Origin: Agromyces sp. CF514
GTDB lineage: Bacteria; Actinomycetota; Actinomycetes; Actinomycetales; Microbacteriaceae
Assembly: GCF_900113185.1 (NCBI RefSeq)
Contig: NZ_FOZD01000001.1
Span: 1,860,001-1,924,000 of the forward strand
DNA: 64,000 bases
Direction: 5' to 3'
This document shows, one piece after another, positions 15,546 through 22,811 of this stretch (positions within the stretch are counted from its first letter, which is position 1; every line of letters begins with the position of its first letter). The notes beneath the pieces are model-generated. The model did no database searches and had not been told where the DNA came from. It was given only the letters and a program-made list of their open reading frames with translations. A program made the position numbers and the translations under genes.

Positions 15546-16841
15546 TCAGCCGGCCGCCCGCTCATCGCCCGCGAGCCGGGCCGCCTGCGTGAACCACGGC
15601 ACGGGGTCGTCGCGATGGTAGACGCGTTCGTCGGCCTCGATCCGCTCGAGGAAGCCCTGGTAGATGATCGCCTGCCGCAACGCGGCGACCGGATCGAGCA
15701 GTCTCAGCGCTTCGGCCGCGTCGGCTCCGGTGTCGGCCCAGCGGCGCATCCAGTGCGCACGGGCGAAGGCCGCGTCGGCTGACGGCAGGCGCTGCGTGAA
15801 GGCCGCGACGTCGAGCAGCGGGTGCCCCACGCCCGAGTCTCCCCAGTCGAGCACGGTCAGGTCGAGTCCGATGCCCCGGACGTTGCCCGAATGGAAGTCG
15901 CCGTGCACGAGGGTGTCGGGCAGGCCGCACGCGTCGAGTCGCCGAGCGCGGTCGTCGAAGCCCGCGATCAGCGACTCCACGGTCGTGCGCAGCTCGTGCG
16001 GGAGGCGATCGGCCCAGACTCCGAGGGCGTGCGAACCGAGCTCGGCGAGCGCCGGCAGCCGCCAGTCGGGCAACCCCAGGGCGAGCAGGTCGTCGACGTC
16101 GTCGATGCAGTCGCGTTGCATCGCGACGAGCAGGTCGATCATCGTCGCCAGCTGCGCCCGGGACGCCTCGTACAGGTCCTCGCCCGGGATCTCGGCGAGC
16201 AGCACCGCGTCGTCGCGCCTGGCGAGCACGCGCGGCACGGCGTGCCGTGACATCCGCTCGATGACGGCGCCCTCGTGCGCGAAGAACGGCGGCACCTGCT
16301 TGAGCCAGACCGTGCCCGCATCAGTGGTCAGCAGCCACAGGCTCGAGAGGTTCCACGAGCGCACCTGCACGGCGGGTGCCACGCGGGAGACGCAGAGTTC
16401 GGCGAGGCGGGAATCGGCCCAGCTCAGGGTCGTCGCCGGTCCGCCGGGCGTCGCCCACGGCATGCGCAGCGGATCGGGACGGGTCGCCGCAGCCGCCTCG
16501 GCGTCGACCGGCAGGAGCGAGAGTGACGGGTCGGGGCGTGCGGCGACCTCCGCGAGGTATCGCACGCGAACGGGCGCCGACGCCGAGGCCGGGGCCGACG
16601 TGGAGGTCGAGGCCGGCTCCGACGCCGACGCCGATGCCGACGCCCAGATCGGCAGCGTCTCGACGTCGCGCACGCGCAGCACCGTCACGTCGAGCCCGAG
16701 CTGCTCGCGGGCGGCCGCGACGACCGGGTGCACGAACTGCGTCCACGGCTCGGCAGCGGTGAACGACGCGGTCGTGCCCAGCATCTCGCCGGTGGGCAGG
16801 CACAGCTCGAGCTCGACCTCGCGCGAGCGCCCATCACCCAT
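15546..16841 (-). CDS. phosphotransferase (aminoglycoside-kinase fold) with unknown N-terminus
   Basis: The C-terminal 290 of 431 residues follow the APH/choline-kinase fold. The ATP-binding lysine region is TVWLKQVPPFF, the catalytic loop is LVHGDFHSGNVRG (Asp and Asn present) and the metal motif is LTVLDWGDSGVGHPLLD. The N-terminal 66 residues are an unassigned domain, joined by an Ala/Ser linker (residues 67-90, ASASASASEPASTSTS) to a second short segment. The substrate may be a sugar, amino alcohol or drug. Its -10 box shares bases with the stop codon of the preceding gene. Confidence 0.85.
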   Translation of the reverse strand: MGDGRSREVELELCLPTGEMLGTTASFTAAEPWTQFVHPVVAAAREQLGLDVTVLRVRDVETLPIWASASASASEPASTSTSAPASASAPVRVRYLAEVAARPDPSLSLLPVDAEAAAATRPDPLRMPWATPGGPATTLSWADSRLAELCVSRVAPAVQVRSWNLSSLWLLTTDAGTVWLKQVPPFFAHEGAVIERMSRHAVPRVLARRDDAVLLAEIPGEDLYEASRAQLATMIDLLVAMQRDCIDDVDDLLALGLPDWRLPALAELGSHALGVWADRLPHELRTTVESLIAGFDDRARRLDACGLPDTLVHGDFHSGNVRGIGLDLTVLDWGDSGVGHPLLDVAAFTQRLPSADAAFARAHWMRRWADTGADAAEALRLLDPVAALRQAIIYQGFLERIEADERVYHRDDPVPWFTQAARLAGDERAAG

Positions 16842-16847
16842 GCGAGC

Positions 16848-16853
16848 AGGCTA
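16848..16853 (-). promoter_or_regulatory. -10 box TAGCCT, overlapping upstream stop codon
   Basis: TAGCCT ends six bases before the ATG at 16841. Its first three bases are the TAG stop codon of the anthranilate-synthase-type gene, so the phosphotransferase can be transcribed independently of it. Confidence 0.5.
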
Positions 16854-18833
16854 GGGCACCAGCGCCGCCCGTGTCAGCACGCCGTCGACGAGCCGCTCGA
16901 GCAGCGCGAGCCCGTCGGGCGAGGTCACCGATTCGAGGTGCCCCTGCACGGATGCCACGCCGGGCCCGCGCAGCGCATGCACGACGTTCGTCGCGGCATC
17001 CGCGGCCACTTCGAGATCGAGCTCGGGAGTCGTCGAACCGTCGGGAGCGAGTGCCGAGAACGTGTTGTAGAAGCCGATCGCGGCGCGCTCGCCGAAGACG
17101 TCGACCGGGATCTGCACGCCTTGGCGCGGGGTCGCGAGCGGGGCCAGCGGCAGCCCGGCCAGGTCGGCGAGCACCTGGTGGCTGAGGCACACCGCGAGCA
17201 GCGGCCGGCCCGTCTCGAGGCGGGCGGCGATCAGCTCGCGCATGCGGGCGATGCGCGGGTCGCCCGCGTCGCGCGGGTCGCCCGGGCCTGGACCGAACAC
17301 CACGAGATCGTCGGATGCCGCATCCGGCGCCTCGTGCCACGGCACGAGCCGCACGTCGAGACCGAGGTGACGCAGCTGGTGGGCGAGCATCGTCGTGAAG
17401 TCGTCGTTCGCGTCGATGACGAGCGCCGAGACGCCGCGCGACGCGTGCGCCTGCTGCGGTGCACGCCAGAACGCCGCGAGGTGGTCGTTGCGGGCGGCGA
17501 GGAGGTCGGCGTGCGGCTCGGCGTCGCCGGTCACGGCCGGGCCGGCTGAGCTCGCTGGGCCGGACGGGCCCGTCTCCGCCGGGGAGGGCCGGGTCGTGAG
17601 CTCCGCCCGCGGGATCGCGCCGAGCGCCGTGAGCATGCCCGCCGCCTTCGCGCGCGTCTCGGCGACCTCGCCGACGGGATCGGAGTGACGCACGAGCGTC
17701 GCACCGACCGGCACGCTCACACGTCCGTCGCGCAGGTACGCCGTGCGGATGAGGATCGGCGCGTCGACGTCGTACCCACGGGCCGTCGGCGTGAAGCGCG
17801 CGAACACGCCCGCGTAGTAGCCGCGGGCGGTCGGCTCGTGCCGGGCGATGACCGAGCACGCGTTGCCCATGGGCGATCCGGTGACGGTCGGTGCGAACAT
17901 CGTGCGACGCAGCACCTCGCGGGGGTCGAGGTCGGAGTGCCCCTCGAGCAGGTACTCGGTGTGGGTGAGCCGCGACATCCGCTTCAGGAACGGCCCCCGG
18001 ATGCGGCCGCCCTCCGGGCACACCGCGCTCATCATCTTGAGCTCCTCGTCGACGACCATGACGAGCTCCTCGCGCTCCTTGACGTCGTGCAGGAACGCGG
18101 TCAGACGGTCCTCGAGCGAGACGGCCGCGGCATCCGCCTCGGTCAGCACGTCGTGCCGGAACGTGCCGCTGATCGGGTTCATCGACACGAGCCCGTCGAT
18201 CGACGAGACGTGCCTCTCGGGCGTCGCGCCGACCGCCGCGAGCCCGGGCGTGTGCACCGCGAAGGTCCAGAACGCACCACGCTCGTGCTCGAGCAGGGCC
18301 CGCAGCCAACCCAGCACCGCGATCGCGGGAGCCACGTCGACCCCACCGACGAACTCGCGCCTGATCACGAAGTTCGCTCCCTCACCGCGACCGATCTCCT
18401 CGTCGATCACGCGGCGCACGATGTCGGCGTAGGCCTCGTCGCTCACGTCCACGTCGAGGTCGACGGCGATCGGATGCCGCGGCAGCGCATCGATCGCATC
18501 GGCCACCGGCAGCTCGACCCGCTCGCGCACCACGAGGCACCGGATCGGCGCGCCGTCGTCGTGCGCCTCGAACCCGCGCTCGCGCACCTGGCGGAACGGC
18601 ACGAGCGCCAGCACCTCCGCGCCGTCGAGCGGGATGTCGGCGAGCAGGTCGACGTCGATCACCTCGCCCACGAGCACGTCGAGCGTGGGCTCGTGCTCGC
18701 GGCGGATCACCGCGAACGGAGGTGCGTCCGCGCCGGCCGCGAGCAGCGAGGCGAGCAGTGCGGTGGGCCGATCGACGGGCCGGTCGGCGGGCTGGTCTGC
18801 GGCGTTCGCGCCGACCGTGTGCGGTGCGTTCAT
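16851..18833 (-). CDS. fused anthranilate synthase-type enzyme (TrpE/PhzE + glutaminase)
   Basis: The 660-residue protein joins two catalytic parts. Residues about 110-430 are a chorismate-binding domain, with AVGATPERHVSSIDG, NPISGTFRHD, EELKMMSAVCPEGG and TVTGSPMGNACSVIARHE. After a Ser/Pro/Gly linker, about 460-655 form a class I glutamine amidotransferase (VFGPGPGDPRD, AVCLSHQVLADLAGLP with the nucleophile Cys, and SVQGHLESVTS with His-Glu). The fusion and the shortened N-terminus resemble PhzE. Products could be anthranilate or aminodeoxyisochorismate. The Trp-codon leader in front argues that it responds to tryptophan supply and makes anthranilate. No phenazine genes are nearby. Confidence 0.9.
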   Translation of the reverse strand: MNAPHTVGANAADQPADRPVDRPTALLASLLAAGADAPPFAVIRREHEPTLDVLVGEVIDVDLLADIPLDGAEVLALVPFRQVRERGFEAHDDGAPIRCLVVRERVELPVADAIDALPRHPIAVDLDVDVSDEAYADIVRRVIDEEIGRGEGANFVIRREFVGGVDVAPAIAVLGWLRALLEHERGAFWTFAVHTPGLAAVGATPERHVSSIDGLVSMNPISGTFRHDVLTEADAAAVSLEDRLTAFLHDVKEREELVMVVDEELKMMSAVCPEGGRIRGPFLKRMSRLTHTEYLLEGHSDLDPREVLRRTMFAPTVTGSPMGNACSVIARHEPTARGYYAGVFARFTPTARGYDVDAPILIRTAYLRDGRVSVPVGATLVRHSDPVGEVAETRAKAAGMLTALGAIPRAELTTRPSPAETGPSGPASSAGPAVTGDAEPHADLLAARNDHLAAFWRAPQQAHASRGVSALVIDANDDFTTMLAHQLRHLGLDVRLVPWHEAPDAASDDLVVFGPGPGDPRDAGDPRIARMRELIAARLETGRPLLAVCLSHQVLADLAGLPLAPLATPRQGVQIPVDVFGERAAIGFYNTFSALAPDGSTTPELDLEVAADAATNVVHALRGPGVASVQGHLESVTSPDGLALLERLVDGVLTRAALVP

Positions 18834-18888
18834 GGGGTCTCCGGTGGTCTTCGGGCCCTCGGGCCGGAACCTTCCGCAGAAACGCGAA

Positions 18889-18937
18889 ACGACCGCCCTC
18901 GGGCGGTCGTCGTACGTCGAAACGTGGAGTCCGCCTA
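18889..18937 (-). terminator. transcription attenuator ahead of anthranilate synthase gene
   Basis: Read on the minus strand, four alternating blocks follow the Trp codons: CCGCC (18941-18945, inside the leader), GGCGG (18931-18935), ACCGCC (18902-18907) and GGCGGT (18892-18897). Blocks 1 and 2 can form a hairpin, 2 and 3 an antiterminator, and 3 and 4 a 9-bp stem (18889-18897 with 18902-18910, loop CGAG). The stem is followed by a modest T-rich stretch (TTCGCGTTT). This is the classical layout for ribosome-mediated attenuation. Confidence 0.75.
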
Positions 18938-18973
18938 GGAGGCGGGCCACCAGCTGCAGGTCGACGCGGTCAT
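18935..18973 (-). CDS. Trp-rich leader peptide (12 residues)
   Basis: The tiny frame encodes MTASTCSWWPAS followed by TAG. Two adjacent TGG codons at 18947-18952 (minus strand) are the tryptophan sensor. The ATG follows TAGCAT by seven bases, so the leader mRNA probably starts at the start codon. Stalling at scarce Trp-tRNA would cover block 1 and let block 2 pair with block 3, allowing transcription into the synthase gene. Confidence 0.8.
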   Translation of the reverse strand: MTASTCSWWPAS

Positions 18974-18980
18974 GCGCTCG

Positions 18981-18986
18981 ATGCTA
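18981..18986 (-). promoter_or_regulatory. -10 box TAGCAT for leader and synthase
   Basis: TAGCAT on the minus strand lies seven bases before the leader ATG at 18973. No good -35 box is seen. Confidence 0.55.
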
Positions 18987-19061
18987 GGGCATCGGAGCGC
19001 GGCGCGCATCCCGAGCCGTCGCGCGAGGTCGTCCGACCGGCGCCGCGGCACCTCGGCGGAC

Positions 19062-19067
19062 TAGCAT
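19062..19067 (+). promoter_or_regulatory. -10 box TAGCAT, leaderless methyltransferase gene
   Basis: TAGCAT is followed by six bases and the GTG at 19074. Confidence 0.6.
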
Positions 19068-19073
19068 GCGGGG

Positions 19074-19946
19074 GTGACGAACCCCGAACCCGATGCCATG
19101 CTCGTCGCGCGGCTGCGCGCCGCGGGCTGCGTGTTCGCCGAAGACGAGGCGGCCCTGCTCGAAGCCGCGATCGCAGAGCGGTTCGGCGTCGGAGCTGCGG
19201 GAGCGGTCGGAGCCATCGAAGGCGGCTCGGATGCCGCGGTCGAACTCGAACGCCTCGTGGCCCGGCGCGTGGTCGGCGACCCGCTCGAGCAGCTGCTCGG
19301 CTGGGCGGAGTTCGGCGGCATCCGCGTGCTCCTCGAACCCGGCGTGTTCGTGCCGCGGCGGCGCACCGAGCTGCTCGCCGAGACGGCCGCGGGGTTCGCT
19401 GCGGAGGTCGCGACATCCGATCGGCCGGCCGTCGTCGTCGACCTCTGCTGCGGTGCGGGCGCGATCGGAGCCGTGATCTTGGATGCCGCGGCGCCGCTCG
19501 AGCTCGTCGCGGCCGACGTCGACCCGGCGGCCGTGCGCGCCGCCCGGCGCAACCTCGAATCCCGCGGCGCGCGCGTCGTCGAGGGCGACCTCTTCGCGCC
19601 GCTCCCGGCCGACCTCCGCGGACGCGTCGACGTGCTCGCCGTGAACGCGCCATACGTGCCGACGGGTGAGATCGCCATGATGCCGCCCGAGGCGCGCGAC
19701 CACGAGGCGCTCGTCGCGCTCGACGGGGGAGGCGACGGCCTCGACGTGCACCGGCGCGTCGCGGCGTCCGCACGCGACTGGCTCGCGCCCGGCGGCCGGC
19801 TGCTCCTCGAGACCAGCCGCGACCAGGCCGCCGCCACCGAGGCGCTCGTCGTGGCGGGCGGCCTCGCGACCGAGGTCCGTCGCGATGACGAGCGCGGCGG
19901 CACCGTCGTCGTCGGCACCCGCTCCGCCTCGCCCGACCTCGGCTGA
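19074..19946 (+). CDS. HemK/PrmC-related N5-glutamine methyltransferase-like protein
   Basis: The 290-residue protein has a PrmC-like N-terminal region (QLLGWAEFGGIRVLLEPGVFVPRRRTELL), a SAM loop DLCCGAGAIGA and the motif NAPYVPTGEI. True PrmC/HemK has NPPY, and the NAPY form marks the PrmC-related subfamily annotated as putative protein-(glutamine-N5) methyltransferase. The methylated protein is unknown. Its promoter is divergent from the Trp leader, about 100 bases away. Confidence 0.88.
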   Translation: MTNPEPDAMLVARLRAAGCVFAEDEAALLEAAIAERFGVGAAGAVGAIEGGSDAAVELERLVARRVVGDPLEQLLGWAEFGGIRVLLEPGVFVPRRRTELLAETAAGFAAEVATSDRPAVVVDLCCGAGAIGAVILDAAAPLELVAADVDPAAVRAARRNLESRGARVVEGDLFAPLPADLRGRVDVLAVNAPYVPTGEIAMMPPEARDHEALVALDGGGDGLDVHRRVAASARDWLAPGGRLLLETSRDQAAATEALVVAGGLATEVRRDDERGGTVVVGTRSASPDLG

Positions 19947-20031
19947 CCTGCACGTCGCGTGACAACGGTCGCGTGACGGTGGTCGCCCGCCAGTGGTCGC
20001 CCGGCATGGCCGCGGCTGCCCCTGCTCGCCG

Positions 20032-20682
20032 TCACCGGTGCGCGGCGAGCAGCGCCTGCACCTCGGCATCCGTCGTCTGCGTGAAGTCGAGGTAGGACTG
20101 CCCGACGGCCATGAACCCCGCGGGCGTCGCGAGGCACACGAGCTCGTCGACCGCCGGCCACGCGACGAGGTCGATCGCGGCATCCGGCGACGCGACGGGC
20201 ACGGCGAGCACCACGGATGCCGCGCCGAGCGCTCGCGCCACGAGGCTCGCCGCCTTCGCGGTCGCCCCGGTCGCTACGCCGTCGTCGACGAGCAGCGCCG
20301 TGCGGCCGGCGAGGTCGACCGGGGGCGCGTCACCCCTGAACCGCCGGATCCTCGCCTCGAGCTCGGCGCGCTCGCGCCGCTCGACCGCCGCGAGACTGCG
20401 GTCGTCGACGAGTTCGAAGCGCAGCACCTGCTCGTTGACCACGCGGACGCCCTGCTCGCCGATCGCACCCATGGCGACCTCCTCGTGATGCGGCAGGCCG
20501 AGCTTGCGCACCACGAGCACGTCGAGCGGCGCCTCGAGCGCCTCGGCGATCGGCGCTGCGACCGGAACGCCGCCGCGAGGCAGTCCGAGCACCACGACTC
20601 CCGGCCACGGGCCGCGCTCCTCGAGCAGGTGCGCCAGCCGGCGCCCCGCGTCACGTCGATCCTCGAACACCCGTTGCGTCAT
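20032..20682 (-). CDS. phosphoribosyltransferase family protein
   Basis: The 216-residue protein has the type I PRTase core. LVVRKLGLPHHEEVAMGAIG resembles an early substrate loop, and LLVDDGVATGATAKAA at about residues 128-143 is the PRPP-binding motif. Homologues in actinobacteria are often next to or fused with hydrolases and their base substrate is unclear. The ATG at 20682 has AGGGA six to eight bases upstream; the longer frame lacks support. Confidence 0.88.
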   Translation of the reverse strand: MTQRVFEDRRDAGRRLAHLLEERGPWPGVVVLGLPRGGVPVAAPIAEALEAPLDVLVVRKLGLPHHEEVAMGAIGEQGVRVVNEQVLRFELVDDRSLAAVERRERAELEARIRRFRGDAPPVDLAGRTALLVDDGVATGATAKAASLVARALGAASVVLAVPVASPDAAIDLVAWPAVDELVCLATPAGFMAVGQSYLDFTQTTDAEVQALLAAHR

Positions 20683-20813
20683 GACCGTCCCTGCGCCCTG
20701 CCTACCGTCGGCGGCTCCAGGCGTCAAGCGTCGCCGGTGCTCACCCGGCGGCGGCGGACCGTCGCCCACCGACGGCGAACACGAGTTTTTTTCGCCTCAG
20801 GGCGTGCGTAACC

Positions 20814-20819
20814 TACACT
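20814..20819 (+). promoter_or_regulatory. -10 box TACACT for vWA protein gene
   Basis: TACACT lies 83 bases before the start at 20903, so this transcript would have a leader with a Shine-Dalgarno sequence. No clear -35 box is present; the region 20784-20796 has an unusual run of seven T. Confidence 0.45.
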
Positions 20820-20902
20820 GAACGAATTCCTTTCCCCTGCCCGGGGGAACCCGAACCGAAGGATGCGACGGTGCCCTTGCTGCCGTCGAGCTTGGAGTGT
20901 CC

Positions 20903-22738
20903 GTGGGGCGTCACAGCGTCACCGCGCCGACGAAGACGTCGAGACGCGGTCTCTACCTGTCCGTGATCGCCGCAGTCGTCGTCGTCGGCGTCGTCGCGTC
21001 GGGTGTCTACCTCTGGATCGGCGGGCATTTCGACCCCGATCAGGCTGCTGCGGGCTCCGAGTGCGAGAGCGCCGAGCAGCTGCACATCGTGGCGGACACG
21101 ACGATCGCGTCGGTGCTCACCGTGATCGCCTCCGACTTCGACGCCGCAAACGAGGGTTGCGTCACGACCGAGATCACCGCGCAGGAGTCCGCAGACACCT
21201 CAGCCGTGCTCGCCTCAGGAGGCCTCGACGCCGACGCCTGGGTGCCGCAGTCGGCCGTCTGGGTCGATCGTGCGGCCGCGACGGCGGCCTCCTTGGGCCG
21301 CGCGACGCCGAACGCCTACGTGGGCGACACCCTCGCCGCCTCGCCGGTCGTGTTCGCGACGACCGCCTCCGACGCCGCCGAGGTCGCGGCCGAACCCCTC
21401 ACCTGGACGCGCGTGCTCGACGGCACGCTGCCTGCGATCCTGCCCGACCCCGAGGCATCCGCGGCGAGCCTCTCGAGCCTCGTCGGTCTCGGCGCGCACG
21501 CGCCCGCCGAAGACCCTCGGCCCCTCGCGGCGGCGATGATCGCCCTGAGCAAGTCGATCCCGGCCTCGACGAGCGCGGCGTTCGGCGCGCTCTCGTCCGC
21601 CGAGACGCCGAGCGTCGTGCTCACGAGCGAGGCCCAGGTCGCCGAGTACAACTCCGACGGCCCCACCGAGACCCTCACCGCCGGGTACCCGACCGACGGC
21701 ACCCTCATGCTCGACTACCCGCTCGTGCTCGTCGGCGACGCGGCCGACGAAGCGGTCGCCGCCGACGAGGCGCAGCAGGCCACCGAAGCCCCTGCCGACG
21801 CCCCCGCGACCGAGACCCCGGCCCCCGAGGCCGCGGGCGACGCGTCCGGTGCGGTCCGCACCGCCTCGTACACGACCGAGGGCACCGACGACCTCCCTGC
21901 GACGGCGGAGCCGTCGGCGCGAGCGCGCATGCTCGCCGCATTCGAGCAGGCAGCGGCATCCGCCACCGAGCGGCTGAACGCGGCCGGATTCCGCACGGCC
22001 GACGGCGTCGGCGAGATCGACACGCTCGGCATCGCGCCCGAGGGCCCCGCCGCCCAGGTCGTGCCCGTCGACTCGGCCACGGCGCTCACGCTGCTGCGCA
22101 CGTGGGGCGTGCTCTCGCTCCGCGCACGCTACCTCGCCGTGGTCGACGTCTCCGGATCCATGGAGGAGCCGGCCGCCAACGGCCTGCGCCGCATCGACAT
22201 CTTCCAGCAGGCAGCGATGAACGCCGTCTCGAAGTTCTCGGGCGAGGTCGACCTCGGCGTCTGGGCGTTCTCGACCATGCGCAACGGCGACCTCGACTAC
22301 GAGGAACTCGCGCCTATCGCGCCGCTCGGCGATGCCGCGCACACGCAGCAGATCGCGGGGATCATCCAGTCGCTGCCGAGCCGGCTCGGCGGTGCGACCG
22401 GACTCTACGACACCGTGCTCGCGTCGGTGAACCGCGTGCGCGAGGGATACGACCCCGAGAAGGTCAACGCGGTGCTGCTCATCACCGACGGCAAGAACGA
22501 GGACGAGAACGGCATCGACCTCGACACGCTGCTGGCAGAGCTGCAGAAGGCCGACGACGGCACGAAGCCGGTTCCGGTGATCATGATCGGCTTCGGACCC
22601 GACACCGACCTCGCGGCGATGCAGAAGATCGCCGAGGTGACGAAGGGCGGCGCCTATTCGGCGTCGAAGCCCGAAGACCTCGGCATCGTGCTCGTCGACG
22701 CCATCTCGCAGCGCAGCTGCCGCCCGAACTGCGGGTGA
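20903..22738 (+). CDS. membrane-anchored solute-binding-like + von Willebrand A protein
   Basis: The 611-residue protein has one N-terminal membrane helix (LYLSVIAAVVVVGVVASGVYLW). A region resembling periplasmic binding proteins follows (HIVADTTIASVLTVIASDFDA, then SPVVFATT and later LDYPLVLVG). After an Ala/Pro/Glu-rich linker comes a C-terminal vWA domain with the metal-binding motif DVSGSM at about residue 415 and later T/D ligands (GGATGLYDT, LLITDGKNED). It ends in a Cys-containing tail (QRSCRPNCG). It probably works outside the cell in binding or assembly. The GTG at 20903, with GGAG six to seven bases upstream, is preferred over the GTG at 20897. Confidence 0.85.
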   Translation: MGRHSVTAPTKTSRRGLYLSVIAAVVVVGVVASGVYLWIGGHFDPDQAAAGSECESAEQLHIVADTTIASVLTVIASDFDAANEGCVTTEITAQESADTSAVLASGGLDADAWVPQSAVWVDRAAATAASLGRATPNAYVGDTLAASPVVFATTASDAAEVAAEPLTWTRVLDGTLPAILPDPEASAASLSSLVGLGAHAPAEDPRPLAAAMIALSKSIPASTSAAFGALSSAETPSVVLTSEAQVAEYNSDGPTETLTAGYPTDGTLMLDYPLVLVGDAADEAVAADEAQQATEAPADAPATETPAPEAAGDASGAVRTASYTTEGTDDLPATAEPSARARMLAAFEQAAASATERLNAAGFRTADGVGEIDTLGIAPEGPAAQVVPVDSATALTLLRTWGVLSLRARYLAVVDVSGSMEEPAANGLRRIDIFQQAAMNAVSKFSGEVDLGVWAFSTMRNGDLDYEELAPIAPLGDAAHTQQIAGIIQSLPSRLGGATGLYDTVLASVNRVREGYDPEKVNAVLLITDGKNEDENGIDLDTLLAELQKADDGTKPVPVIMIGFGPDTDLAAMQKIAEVTKGGAYSASKPEDLGIVLVDAISQRSCRPNCG

Positions 22739-22746
22739 CCTGACGA

Positions 22747-22793
22747 ACGGATCGGGCCCGCCCGGCGCACTGCGCCGGGCGGGCCCGATCCGT
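22747..22793. terminator. perfect 23-bp bidirectional terminator hairpin
   Basis: Arms 22747-22769 and 22771-22793 are exact reverse complements around a single C. It lies 8 bases after the vWA stop and 18 bases before the end of the convergent MFS gene, so it can stop transcription from both sides. Confidence 0.85.
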
Positions 22794-22811
22794 CTCTCGT
22801 GGGTCGCGCGC

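Noticed and set aside
20774..20796. GGCGAA ... TTCGCC inverted repeat with seven T
   Set aside because: The T run lies in the loop rather than after the stem, so it is not a normal terminator.
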